Part shown: positions 8,331-16,188 of the stretch, piece by piece
How positions within the stretch are numbered: position 1 is the first letter of the stretch
Layout: the number at the start of each line of letters is the position of its first letter
Source of the DNA: Amycolatopsis keratiniphila subsp. keratiniphila
GTDB lineage: Bacteria > Actinomycetota > Actinomycetes > Mycobacteriales > Pseudonocardiaceae
Assembly (NCBI RefSeq): GCF_001620365.2
Contig: NZ_LQMT02000023.1
Coordinates: forward strand, 182,329-246,328
Length of the DNA: 64,000 nucleotides
Direction: 5' to 3'
Notes under the pieces: generated by a model
What the model was told of the DNA's origin: nothing
Databases searched by the model: none
Seen by the model: only the letters and a program-made list of their open reading frames with translations
Translations under genes and position numbers: made by a program

Positions 8331-8912
8331 TCAGGCGGGTTCGGCGGCCAGGCGCTGCACGACCGGCAGCAGGTCCGACGCCAGCAGTTCCCGCAGGAAC
8401 ACGGCCGCGACGCGGTGCTGCTTGTCCAGCACGATCGTCGACGGGATGATGTTGCGCGGATAACCCGAGAGCTGCAGCAGCGTCCGCCCCGACGGGTCGT
8501 AGATCGACGGATACGTCAGCTTCCGGTCCCGCATGAAGTCCTGCGCGGGCGCCCGGTCGTTGTCCCGCAGGTCGATGCCGACCACCTGGACGCCGGACGC
8601 CTTGGTCTGGTCGTAGACCTTCTGCATCTCCGGCGCCTCGACCCGGCACGGCCCGCACCACTGGCCCCACAGGTTCAGCACGATGACCTTGCCGGGGAAG
8701 TCCGCGATCGAGAGCTGTTTGCCCTCGTTCATCAGGTCGTCGCCGGACAGCGTCGGCGACGGCTGGCGCTCCGCGACGTCGTAGGTGATGTCGACCTTCC
8801 CGCCCGGCGAAACGAAGTTGAACGAGCCGCCGGTGACGACGGCGTCCTTGCCGGTGGTGCAGCCGGTGACGACGAGCATCAGCACCGCCATGGCGGCCAG
8901 CGCGCGCTTCAT
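8331..8912 (-). CDS. TlpA/ResA-like thioredoxin-fold lipoprotein
   Basis: 193 residues. A lipoprotein signal ends at C18 (LMLVVTGC), and the thioredoxin domain has the active site WCGPC at 85-89 and the cis-Pro region NIIPSTIVLD. It should be anchored outside the membrane and take electrons from CcdA to reduce apocytochrome c. Its ATG overlaps the histidine phosphatase stop by 4 nt (ATGA). The order phosphatase, tlpA, ccdA, resB, ccsB matches mycobacterial Rv0525-Rv0529 as I recall it. Confidence 0.88.
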   Translation of the reverse strand: MKRALAAMAVLMLVVTGCTTGKDAVVTGGSFNFVSPGGKVDITYDVAERQPSPTLSGDDLMNEGKQLSIADFPGKVIVLNLWGQWCGPCRVEAPEMQKVYDQTKASGVQVVGIDLRDNDRAPAQDFMRDRKLTYPSIYDPSGRTLLQLSGYPRNIIPSTIVLDKQHRVAAVFLRELLASDLLPVVQRLAAEPA

Positions 8913-9541
8913 GCGCCGGTCACCTTCGGGTCGGTCGTGCCCGCGGGTTCGCTGTAGACGATCCGCACGAGTTCCTCACCCTCGAAGACCAGGCTGGTCA
9001 GCGAAGCGAGCGAACACTGCCTGTTACGCGGGTCGTGCCAGAGCCGCTTCGCCTCCAGGAACCGCCGCACGGTCCAGATCGGCAGCTGGTGCGAGACGCA
9101 CAAAGCCTCGTGGCCCTCGGCCGCCCGCCGCGCGCGGTGGATCGCGCCGAGCATGCGGTGCGCGATCTCGACGTACGGCTCACCCCACGACGGCCGGAAC
9201 GGGTTGACCAGCTTCGGCCAGTGCTTCGGCTCGCGAAGCGCGCCATCACCGACGGCGACCCGCTCGCCCTCGAACTGGTTGTCCGCCTCGATGAGCCGCT
9301 CGTCGGTCTCGACGTCGAGCCGGTGCGCGGCGGCGATCGGCGCGGCGGTCTCCTGCGCGCGCTGAAGCGGCGAAGCGACGACGTGCGTGATGTCGTGCGT
9401 CGCGACCGCTTCGGCGACCGTCAGCGCCTGACGCTGTCCGCGGTCGGAGAGCTTGAAGCCGGGCAGGCGGCCGTACAGGATCTTGTCCGGGTTGTGCACC
9501 TCGCCGTGGCGGAGCAGGTGCACGATCGTCGTCGCGCTCAC
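8909..9541 (-). CDS. histidine phosphatase family protein
   Basis: About 210 residues of the phosphoglycerate-mutase-like superfamily. The catalytic motif is LLRHGEVHNP, the second histidine is in CVSHQLPIW, and the region between fits a broad-specificity phosphatase. The substrate is unknown. The GTG at 9541 overlaps the hemL stop by 4 nt, which fixes the start; the longer open frame is hemL shadow. Its constant position between hemL and tlpA in actinobacteria hints at a role tied to heme or cytochrome supply, unproven. Confidence 0.82.
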   Translation of the reverse strand: MSATTIVHLLRHGEVHNPDKILYGRLPGFKLSDRGQRQALTVAEAVATHDITHVVASPLQRAQETAAPIAAAHRLDVETDERLIEADNQFEGERVAVGDGALREPKHWPKLVNPFRPSWGEPYVEIAHRMLGAIHRARRAAEGHEALCVSHQLPIWTVRRFLEAKRLWHDPRNRQCSLASLTSLVFEGEELVRIVYSEPAGTTDPKVTGA

Positions 9542-10842
9542 GCCTGGACCGCCTCGGCGGCGGCGCGGGCGGCCACGCGAAGCGCGGACTCGATGATCTC
9601 GAACTCGGCGTCGCCCATGGCCGCGTTGACGAACCAAGCCTCGTACGCGCTCGGCGGCGCGTACACGCCGTTGTCCAGCAGCGCGTGGAAGAACGCCGGG
9701 AACCGCCAGGTCTCCGCGGCCTGCGCGCCCGGGTAGTTCGTCACCGGGTTCTCGCTGAAGAACACGCTGACGAGGTTGCCCGCGTACTGCACGGTGTGCG
9801 TGACGCCCGCCTCGGTCAGCGACCTGTCGAACAGGTCACCGAGCCGCTTCGCGTTGGCGTCGAGGGCCGCGTACACGGCGTCGTCGGCCGCGCGCAGCGT
9901 CGCGAGCCCGGTGGCGACGGCGACTGGGTTCCCGGACAGGGTTCCCGCCTGGTACACCGGTCCGCCCGGGGCCAGCTTCGCCATCACGTCGGCGCGGCCG
10001 CCGAAGGCCGCGGCGGGCAATCCGCCGGACATCACCTTGCCGAAGGTGTACAGGTCGCCGGCGACACCGTCGAGGCCGAACCAGCCCGCCTTCGAAACGC
10101 GGAACCCGGTCATCACCTCGTCCATGATCAGCAGCGCGCCGTGCTCGTGCGCGATCTCCTTGAGCCCGGCGTTGAAACCGTCGATCGGGGCGACGGCACC
10201 CATGTTGCCGGCGGCGGCTTCGGTGATGATCGCGGCGATCGAGTCCGGGTTGTCCACAAAGGACTTCCGGACCGCGTCGAGATCGTTGTAGGGCAGGACG
10301 ATCGTGTCGGCCGCCTGCGCACCGGTGACACCGGGCGAGGTCGGGAGGCCGAGCGTCGCGACACCGGAGCCGGCTTCGGCGAGCAGCGCGTCGACGTGAC
10401 CGTGGTAGCAGCCCGCGAACTTGATGATCTTCGACCGGCCGGTGAATCCCCTGGCCAGCCGGATCGCGCTCATCGTCGCCTCGGTGCCGGAGTTGACCAG
10501 GCGCACCCGCTCCACCGGCTCGACCCGGGCGATGATCTCTTCGGCGAGCTCGACCTCGCCGCGCGTCGGGGTGCCGAACGACAGCCCGTCGACAGCGGCT
10601 TCGCGCGCGGCGGCGACGACGTCCGGATGCGCGTGCCCGAGGATCATCGGCCCCCACGAGGAGACGAGATCGACATAGCGGGCGCCGTCCGCGTCCCAGA
10701 GATACGGCCCCTCACCGCGCACCATGAACCGCGGGGTGCCGCCGACGGAGTTGAAGGCCCGCACCGGGGAGTTCACCCCGCCCGGGATCGCGGCCTTCGC
10801 TCGTTCGAACCATGCCTTGGACTGATCGACTCCGGTAGTCAC
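9538..10842 (-). CDS. hemL: glutamate-1-semialdehyde 2,1-aminomutase
   Basis: 434 residues, a class III aminotransferase fold. HemL converts glutamate-1-semialdehyde to 5-aminolevulinate in the C5 heme pathway, using the product of HemA (encoded at 18737-20044). Markers are GGVNSPVRAF, VNSGTEATMSAIRLARG, the PLP aspartate region LLIMDEVMTGFR and the PLP lysine in YTFGKVMSGGLPAAAFGG. The GTG at 10842 was chosen because GGGGA lies upstream and the protein then begins at the usual family position. It heads the overlapping hemL-phosphatase-tlpA unit. Confidence 0.95.
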   Translation of the reverse strand: MTTGVDQSKAWFERAKAAIPGGVNSPVRAFNSVGGTPRFMVRGEGPYLWDADGARYVDLVSSWGPMILGHAHPDVVAAAREAAVDGLSFGTPTRGEVELAEEIIARVEPVERVRLVNSGTEATMSAIRLARGFTGRSKIIKFAGCYHGHVDALLAEAGSGVATLGLPTSPGVTGAQAADTIVLPYNDLDAVRKSFVDNPDSIAAIITEAAAGNMGAVAPIDGFNAGLKEIAHEHGALLIMDEVMTGFRVSKAGWFGLDGVAGDLYTFGKVMSGGLPAAAFGGRADVMAKLAPGGPVYQAGTLSGNPVAVATGLATLRAADDAVYAALDANAKRLGDLFDRSLTEAGVTHTVQYAGNLVSVFFSENPVTNYPGAQAAETWRFPAFFHALLDNGVYAPPSAYEAWFVNAAMGDAEFEIIESALRVAARAAAEAVQA

Positions 10843-10964
10843 GTCCCCAGTCTCGCAAATCCCGGATGACACCCGCCGCCGAGTCCTCGCGGTTCCGGGC
10901 ATGGCGTGACCAGGCCCACTAGGGTGGGAAGCACTCCCGCCGAAACCCTCGCGGAGGAATCCAC

Positions 10965-11456
10965 GTGTCCACGGTGCCGCCACCACCGACCCACCACCGT
11001 CGCCTGCGCTGGCAGGCCTTGGCCGGATTCATCGCCGTGTCGGCGATCGTCGGCGTCGTGGCGGCGCTTGCCGTGGCCACCCGTTCCGAAACGCACAACG
11101 CGTGGCTCCGTCCTTCGTGGGCGCCGCCGGGCTGGCTCTACGGTCCGACGTGGACGGCCCTGCTCCTCCTGGTCGCCATCGCGGGCTGGTGCTACTGGCG
11201 GACCGACGGCGAGACGCGCGGCTTCGCCTTCTACGGCGTCTGCCTGCTGCTGACCCTGCTGTGGACGCCGTTGTTCTTCGCCGGCGGAGCGCACGCGCTG
11301 GCCCTGGCCGACGTAGTCGTCCTGGACTTCATGGTGCCCGTCACGATGATGGAGTTCGGGCGCCGGTCGAAGCTCGCCGCGTGGCTGCTGGTGCCGTATC
11401 TGCTGTGGTTGCTGTACTCGACCGCGGTCAACGCCGCCGTCGTCTGGCTCAACTAG
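10965..11456 (+). CDS. TspO/MBR family protein
   Basis: 163 residues with five transmembrane helices and the Trp/Pro-rich TspO signature (RPSWAPPGWLYGPTWTALL). TspO proteins bind porphyrins and related ligands and are linked to tetrapyrrole or stress control. Location beside hemL agrees with that. The GTG start has GGAGGA at about 10953-10958. It is transcribed away from hemL; the 122-bp gap between them should carry both promoters. Confidence 0.88.
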   Translation: MSTVPPPPTHHRRLRWQALAGFIAVSAIVGVVAALAVATRSETHNAWLRPSWAPPGWLYGPTWTALLLLVAIAGWCYWRTDGETRGFAFYGVCLLLTLLWTPLFFAGGAHALALADVVVLDFMVPVTMMEFGRRSKLAAWLLVPYLLWLLYSTAVNAAVVWLN

Positions 11457-11796
11457 TCCTTGCGCTTGAAGCGCGCCCCCCTCACAACCGGACAAACTCC
11501 GGTCGTTAGTTCGCGCCGTAGGTCTGTATCGACATCCGGCCGTTTGCGCCTGGGCCGGGCAGGTGAGGTTCCCCGAGATGACGGTGTCGTGAGTGATTTT
11601 GGTCGTTCTAACGACCAAAATCACTCACGACCCCGACAGACATTCGACTGCCGAAGCCGGGCCCTTGCGGCATTCACACAAGTCCCCTTGTCTGACGCGA
11701 TGAAGGACGCTGTACCCGCGTCACATGCGGTGAAAGTCCCCTTCAGCCACCCGAGACCAGAAAAACTCACGACGCGATTCTGACTCAGGACAGCGC
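11457..11796. other. 340-bp convergent intergenic region with two hairpin types
   Basis: There is no credible gene here between tspO and the minus-strand membrane protein. It holds the GTCGTGAGTG hairpin at 11586-11631 and, at about 11698-11748, a degraded copy of the TGAAnG hairpin family (ATGAAGGACGCT ... GAAAGTCCCCTTCA) related to the copies at 30730 and 63735. Confidence 0.75.
11586..11631. terminator. GTCGTGAGTG-family hairpin, copy 1
   Basis: A perfect 22-bp stem (11586-11607 with 11610-11631) around a 2-nt loop CT. The arm reads GTCGTGAGTGATTTTGGTCG and continues. It is nearly identical to the hairpin at 36321-36372. It lies between convergent genes, and no U-tract follows. Confidence 0.75.
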
Positions 11797-12135
11797 CTAG
11801 TCCTTGCGCTTGCGGCCCTTGGCGCGCACGGCGAGGAGGAACTGGCGGATCGCGTCCACCACGAGGATCGCGGCCAGCACGCCCAGCCCGATGGCGCCGG
11901 CGAGCGGGCCGCCGAAGTACCGCTGCGATTCGAGCGTCGTCGTTTCGCCGTAGGTGATCACGACCGGGACGACACCGGCCTTCCAGCACGCGAAGGCGCC
12001 CCACACCGCGAGCGCGGCGAGGATCAGCTCCACGGCCCCCACCACGGCGCGAAGGGGTTTGTGCAGCCGGGCCGCGGGCCTGCTGTCCTCCGGTGGCCAC
12101 AGATCGGCGCCGGTCGGCTGGGGAAGGTCGATCAC
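11797..12135 (-). CDS. small membrane protein of unknown function
   Basis: About 112 residues: two transmembrane helices (AVVGAVELILAALAVWGAFA and GGPLAGAIGLGVLAAILVVD) and a very basic end (RAKGRKRKD). A GTG at 12171 would add 12 residues and overlap the upstream gene by 23 nt; I prefer GTG 12135, 14 nt after that gene's stop, but cannot decide. It is the last of three membrane-protein genes downstream of hemB. No family is recognised. Confidence 0.65.
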   Translation of the reverse strand: MIDLPQPTGADLWPPEDSRPAARLHKPLRAVVGAVELILAALAVWGAFACWKAGVVPVVITYGETTTLESQRYFGGPLAGAIGLGVLAAILVVDAIRQFLLAVRAKGRKRKD

Positions 12136-12148
12136 GGTGAGCAGTTTC

Positions 12149-12601
12149 TCATGACTCTGTGGTGCGAGCACGCACCAAATCCCCGAGAGCCTCGCGAAGG
12201 GCGTCTGGATCCTTCGCCCAAGCGCGCACGAAAACGCCGTCTTCGAGCTTCAAGCCGACTTCGCCGAACTTCTTGGGGATGGTCCAGCCGCCGCCGAGGA
12301 CTCGCGAGCCGACCGGAGCTTCGTCTTCGAGGACTTCGGCGATCCGGGCCGCCTCCAGCGTTTCCTTGCCCTGCCGGTAGCCGTCAGATGTGACTTCGAG
12401 CGAGAGGTACCGGCGGCGCGCGTAGACCCAAGGAACGGTGATCGCCACCAGCCCTGCCGCGACCAGGATCCAGGCGAGCCAATGGACCGGTCCGCCGGTC
12501 GCCAGTTCGGCGAGCAGCCCGGCGAGAGCGAACAGCGGCGCCCACAGCAAAGCCGTCCAGCCGACGCCGGGTTCGTCGTAGCGGGGCGGCTCGGGCGTCA
12601 T
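12149..12601 (-). CDS. membrane protein with C-terminal soluble domain, unknown function
   Basis: 150 residues. Two transmembrane helices (about 14-32 and 40-60) are followed by an 85-residue domain starting RRRYLSLEVTSDGYRQGKETL, which looks like a small beta-rich (PH-like) domain. The layout recalls DUF3093-like actinobacterial proteins, but I could not match the motif confidently. The start overlaps the upstream gene's stop by 4 nt. Confidence 0.65.
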   Translation of the reverse strand: MTPEPPRYDEPGVGWTALLWAPLFALAGLLAELATGGPVHWLAWILVAAGLVAITVPWVYARRRYLSLEVTSDGYRQGKETLEAARIAEVLEDEAPVGSRVLGGGWTIPKKFGEVGLKLEDGVFVRAWAKDPDALREALGDLVRARTTES

Positions 12602-13149
12602 GGCAGCGTGCGCCCGACCTTCGGGAAATGGTCGGAGACGCTGGGCAGGTACATGAGGACCAGCGCGATCGCCACCAGCAACGTGGACACCAGCAGGAAC
12701 ACGTTGAGCGAACCGCGAAGGATCAGCAGCTCCACCAGCACCAGGAAGACCGCCCCCACGGTGAGGACCGTCCTGGCCGACCGCGTTCCCTCACGGGCCT
12801 TGTACGCGAACAGCGCGAACAGGACGGCGAAGGTGAGCGCACCGCCGAACAGCATCCACAGCAGGGTGTTCACGCCGGAAGCGACCTGCGCCGGATCGGC
12901 GGGCTGGCCGGGGACCGGGTTCTCCCTGATCTGCTTCAGGATGCCCTCGGTCAGTTCGTCCTTCAGCACCAGCAGGGCGATCTGCCCGGCCACCAGGACG
13001 ACGCCGGCGACGATCCACAGCCAGAACGAGATCGCGACCGGCTTCGGCACCACGATCTTCGGCGGCTTCTGGCCCGGCAGGATCGGATCCGGGGACATCC
13101 CGCGCTTGCGGCGCTCGTCGTCCGTTTCGTCGGCTTTGCTGTCGCTCAC
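12598..13149 (-). CDS. four-helix membrane protein of unknown function
   Basis: 183 residues: a charged N-terminus (DETDDERRKRG), a Pro-rich stretch and about four transmembrane helices (near 43-62, 92-115, 125-145 and 150-167). No motif identifies a family. It lies 10 bp downstream of hemB on the same strand and overlaps the next gene by 4 nt, so it is probably transcribed with hemB. Confidence 0.7.
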   Translation of the reverse strand: MSDSKADETDDERRKRGMSPDPILPGQKPPKIVVPKPVAISFWLWIVAGVVLVAGQIALLVLKDELTEGILKQIRENPVPGQPADPAQVASGVNTLLWMLFGGALTFAVLFALFAYKAREGTRSARTVLTVGAVFLVLVELLILRGSLNVFLLVSTLLVAIALVLMYLPSVSDHFPKVGRTLP

Positions 13150-13159
13150 GCGAGGCAGC

Positions 13160-14131
13160 CTAGTCCAGCCAAGCTGCGGCTTCGGCGGCCCAGTAGGTCA
13201 AAATCATGTCCGCGCCCGCGCGGCGGATCGAGGTCAGCACCTCGAGGATCGTGCGCTCGCGATCGAGCCAGCCGTTCGCCGCGGCGGCCTCGACCATCGC
13301 GTACTCACCCGAGATGTTGTACGCCGCGACGGGAACCGGCGACGCCTCGGCGGCGGCCCTGATGACGTCCAGATAGGACAGGGCGGGCTTGACCATGACC
13401 ATGTCGGCGCCCTCGGCGATGTCCAGCTCGATCTCGCGCAGCGCCTCGCGCACGTTGCCCGGATCCTGCTGGTAGGTCTTCCGGTCGCCCTTCAGCTGCG
13501 AGTCGACGGCCTCGCGGAAGGGACCGTAGAACGCGCTGGCGAACTTGGCCGAGTACGCGAGGATCCCGGCGTCGGTGTGCCCGGCGCGGTCCAGCGCGCT
13601 GCGGATGACGCCGACCTGGCCGTCCATCATGCCGCTCGGGCCGAGCAGATGAGCGCCCGCTTCCACCTGCGCCAGAGCCATTTCCGCGTACACGCGCAGG
13701 GTCGCGTCGTTGTCGACACCGCCGTCGGCGTCGAGGACGCCGCAGTGGCCGTGGTCGGTGAACTCGTCGAGGCACGTGTCCGCCATCAGGACCGTCGCGT
13801 CGCCGAGCTCGGACCTCAGGTCGCGCAGGGCGACGTTGAGGATGCCGTTCGGGTCGATCGCGCCGGAGCCCTCGGCGTCCCGCGTCTTCGGGATGCCGAA
13901 CAGCATCAGCCCGCCGACACCGGCGTTGACCGCCTCGACTGCGGCCTTGCGCAGCGTGTCGCGGGTGTGCTGGACGACCCCGGGCATGCTGGAGATCGGG
14001 CGGGGCGCTTCGGCGCCCTCGGCCACGAACATGGGGAGGATCAGCTGGCGTGGGCGCAGCGTCGTCTCACCGACCAGCCTGCGCATCGCCGGAGTGGTAC
14101 GGAGCCTGCGGGGACGATGTTCGGGAAACAC
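13160..14131 (-). CDS. hemB: delta-aminolevulinic acid dehydratase (porphobilinogen synthase)
   Basis: 323 residues, TIM barrel. HemB condenses two 5-aminolevulinates to porphobilinogen. The active-site lysines lie in YSAKFASAFYGPF and MVMVKPALSYLDV. The metal site reads DTCLDEFTDHGHC at about 119-130: the first and third ligands are cysteine (C120, C130) but the middle one is aspartate (D122), between the Zn-type and Mg-type patterns. The GTG at 14131 has GGGAG upstream; the frame is open further but loses homology. It is divergent from the Nramp-like gene. Confidence 0.93.
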   Translation of the reverse strand: MFPEHRPRRLRTTPAMRRLVGETTLRPRQLILPMFVAEGAEAPRPISSMPGVVQHTRDTLRKAAVEAVNAGVGGLMLFGIPKTRDAEGSGAIDPNGILNVALRDLRSELGDATVLMADTCLDEFTDHGHCGVLDADGGVDNDATLRVYAEMALAQVEAGAHLLGPSGMMDGQVGVIRSALDRAGHTDAGILAYSAKFASAFYGPFREAVDSQLKGDRKTYQQDPGNVREALREIELDIAEGADMVMVKPALSYLDVIRAAAEASPVPVAAYNISGEYAMVEAAAANGWLDRERTILEVLTSIRRAGADMILTYWAAEAAAWLD

Positions 14132-14181
14132 CCTCCCGACGGTACTCCCGCCCGCTTGAGAGGCGGTGAACGGCCGAACCT

Positions 14182-14192
14182 TTCCTAAGGAA
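14182..14192. promoter_or_regulatory. short palindrome in the hemB / Nramp-like divergent region
   Basis: TTCCTAAGGAA is a palindrome apart from its centre base. It lies between the divergent hemB and transporter starts (14131 and 14253), where an operator would be expected. No known regulator motif was matched. Confidence 0.25.
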
Positions 14193-14239
14193 CGGTAAAG
14201 AGTCACCTTTGTCCGATTCCCGTGCGGTGTGACGTGGGT

Positions 14240-14252
14240 TACCTTCCACGGC
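14240..14252 (+). promoter_or_regulatory. candidate leaderless promoter -10 of the Nramp-like gene
   Basis: TACCTT at 14240-14245 lies 7 nt before ATG 14253. This is the usual distance when transcription starts on the first base of the start codon. No ribosome binding site precedes the ATG, which agrees. Confidence 0.45.
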
Positions 14253-15539
14253 ATGTCGAGCTCAACGGTGACCGACCAACTGGAAGAACCGCCCGTCGGC
14301 TGGCGCGCACGGCTGCGCCAGGTCGGGCCAGGGATCATGGCCGCGGCGACCGGGGTCGGCGCGGGCGACCTCGTCGCGACGATGGTGGCCGGATCGCGTT
14401 TCGGGTACACGCTGCTGTGGGCGGTGCTCGTCGGCACGATCTTCAAACTCGCGCTGGCCGAAGCCGTCGGCCGCTGGCATCTGACCTCGGGCCGGACGAT
14501 TCTGTCCGGCTGGCGGACGCTCGGGATCTGGGCGCTGATCTACTTCGGGATCTACGCGGTGATCTGGGGCTTCGTCTACGGCGCGACCGCGATGTCCGCG
14601 TCGGGGCTGCCGCTGAACGCGCTCTTCCCCGCGATCTCGGTGCGGTACTGGGCGATGATCTGCGGCCTGCTCGGCTTCGCGCTGGTGTGGTTCGGGCGCT
14701 ACGCGATCATCGAGAAACTGATGACGGTGCTCGTCGGCGTCATGTTCGTGACCGTGGTCGGCACCGCGATCCTCGTCGTGCCGAACTTCGCCGAACTGTT
14801 CAAGGGCGCCGTCCCGACCCTGCCCGACGGCTCGCTCGTCTACGTCCTCGGCCTGGTCGGCGGCGTCGGCGGCACGATCACCATGGCGGCCTACGGCTAC
14901 TGGACGCTCGCGAAGGGCTGGCGTTCGTCGAAGTGGCTCCCGATGATGCGTACCGACAACGCCGTCGGCTACGTGATGACCGGGATCTTCGTGATCGCGA
15001 TGCTGATCGTCGGCGCGGAACTGTTGCTGGGCCAGAAGATCATCTCGGGCGACAAGGGTCTGCTGTTCCTCGGCGACACCCTCGCCGCGGATTACGGGCA
15101 GTGGGCGCGGATCCCGTTCCTCATCGGCTTCTTCGCCGTCTCGTTCACGTCGGTGATCGGCGTCTGGCACGGCGTGAGCCTGCTCTTCGCCGACTGGTGG
15201 CGCATCCTGCGGCTGCCCAAGGACGTGACGGAAAGCGTTGAGACGTATGAGAAGAAGGCCGGGGAACGCAGTGTCGCGTACCGCGGATACGTGCTGTGGC
15301 TGACCTTCCCGCCGATGGCGTTGCTGTTCCTGGACCAGCCGTTCCAGCTCACCGTGGTCTACGGCGTGCTGGGCGCGTTGTTCATGCCGTTCCTGGCGGC
15401 GACCTTGCTGGTGCTGCTGAATACGTCACGGGTGCCGCGAGAAGGGCGCTCGCGGTGGCTGTCGAACGGGCTGCTGAGCATCTGCCTGGCGATGTTCGCA
15501 TACCTGGCGTACACGGAAGTCGTGAAGTTCTTCAGCTGA
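14253..15539 (+). CDS. Nramp/SLC11-related divalent metal transporter, atypical metal site
   Basis: 428 residues with about 11 transmembrane helices and the Nramp beginning GPGIMAAATGVGAGDLVATM. In canonical Nramp proteins the first helix carries DPGN and the sixth a Met-Pro-His motif, both metal ligands. Here the aligned residues read GAGD and TMAAYGYW, so the essential aspartate and the histidine are missing. It probably belongs to a divergent SLC11 branch with other substrates or coupling. ATG 14253 is preferred over GTG 14229 because of the -10-like TACCTT 7 nt upstream. It converges on the small secreted protein gene across array B. Confidence 0.82.
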   Translation: MSSSTVTDQLEEPPVGWRARLRQVGPGIMAAATGVGAGDLVATMVAGSRFGYTLLWAVLVGTIFKLALAEAVGRWHLTSGRTILSGWRTLGIWALIYFGIYAVIWGFVYGATAMSASGLPLNALFPAISVRYWAMICGLLGFALVWFGRYAIIEKLMTVLVGVMFVTVVGTAILVVPNFAELFKGAVPTLPDGSLVYVLGLVGGVGGTITMAAYGYWTLAKGWRSSKWLPMMRTDNAVGYVMTGIFVIAMLIVGAELLLGQKIISGDKGLLFLGDTLAADYGQWARIPFLIGFFAVSFTSVIGVWHGVSLLFADWWRILRLPKDVTESVETYEKKAGERSVAYRGYVLWLTFPPMALLFLDQPFQLTVVYGVLGALFMPFLAATLLVLLNTSRVPREGRSRWLSNGLLSICLAMFAYLAYTEVVKFFS

Positions 15540-15543
15540 AGCC

Positions 15544-15679
15544 ACGCCCGTGATCGAAGGCGGAACTCACGTGACCAGAGGCGGAACTCGCGTGATTGAA
15601 GGCGGAACTCTCGAGTGCGGCCTCCAATCACGCGAGTTACGTCCCTGATCACGCGAGTCACGCCTTCGCTCACGCCACG
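15544..15679. repeat. 21-bp periodic inverted array, copy B
   Basis: Half-sites related to ACTCGCGTGATC start at 15544 (degenerate), 15565, 15586 and 15607. Inverted ones start at 15626, 15647 and 15668 (degenerate). All steps within an arm are 21 bp and the dyad is at 15611.5. The array fills nearly the whole 157-bp gap between the convergent Nramp-like and secreted-protein genes. A 12-bp direct repeat GCCACGCCCGTG occurs at 15541-15552 and 15674-15685. Confidence 0.9.
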
Positions 15680-15696
15680 CCCGTGCTCCGAAGGGC

Positions 15697-16041
15697 TTAC
15701 AGCGGAATGGACTTGCTGGCGCATCCTCCGGCCCCGCAGGCCGTCACGATCAGCTGGTCCGCATCGGCCGGCAGCCTGAACATGGCACGCTTCACGCCGT
15801 CGTCGACGACGACCCGCGTCCGCACACCCGACGGGGACACGCTGAACTCGGCGATGAGCGCCGAGGCCGGCGAACTGTCGGACACCGTGGCCACCACGCG
15901 GCCCTGATCGACGGTGCCCCGAACGCTTTGGACCGCGCAACCGGCCGGGGTGCAGACCTCGAAGGAGGTGGCGGCGGCCGCCGTACCCGGAAAGCCGAGG
16001 GCCATCGCGCCCAGAGCGGCGACGAGAACGAGAGATTTCAT
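15697..16041 (-). CDS. small secreted protein with paired cysteines
   Basis: 114 residues. A signal peptide (MKSLVLVAALGAMALGF, cleavage near AAAA) precedes about 90 residues that look like one beta-sandwich domain. Four cysteines occur as CTPAGC near the start and CGAGGC near the end, suggesting two disulfides outside the cell. GGGGAG lies 6 nt before ATG 16041. The frame upstream to 16086 adds a poor sequence. No family is recognised. It is transcribed separately from the hem operon, with the hairpin at 16124-16178 between. Confidence 0.72.
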   Translation of the reverse strand: MKSLVLVAALGAMALGFPGTAAAATSFEVCTPAGCAVQSVRGTVDQGRVVATVSDSSPASALIAEFSVSPSGVRTRVVVDDGVKRAMFRLPADADQLIVTACGAGGCASKSIPL

Positions 16042-16123
16042 GATCACTCCCCAGTGATGGTCGGAATCACCGAGGCTACGACCCACCGCTTCCCGAACGA
16101 CAAAGTTTCACTTAGGACCGAAA

Positions 16124-16178
16124 GTACGTGAAGGCCCCCTTCACTGCGCCTAGCGCAATGAAGGGGGCCTTCACGTAC
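16124..16178. terminator. hem operon hairpin (TGAAnG family)
   Basis: A 20-bp perfect stem (16124-16143 with 16159-16178) encloses a second 5-bp stem (TGCGC, CTA, GCGCA). The arm holds the unit TGAAGGCCCCCTTCA. It lies 10 bp past the hemD stop, so it probably ends the rex-hemACD transcript. No U-tract is present. Confidence 0.75.
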
Positions 16179-16188
16179 CAACAGATCG

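Noticed and set aside
15544..15679. Periodic arrays as a CRISPR array
   Set aside because: The unit is 12 bp with about 9-bp conserved spacers, inverted around a centre, and no cas genes are near.
15359..15940. Open frames through the periodic arrays that encode repeated TRVI-like peptides
   Set aside because: The 21-bp period equals seven codons, so any array gives a repeating peptide in some frame. Starts and stops differ between copies and no ribosome binding sites are seen.
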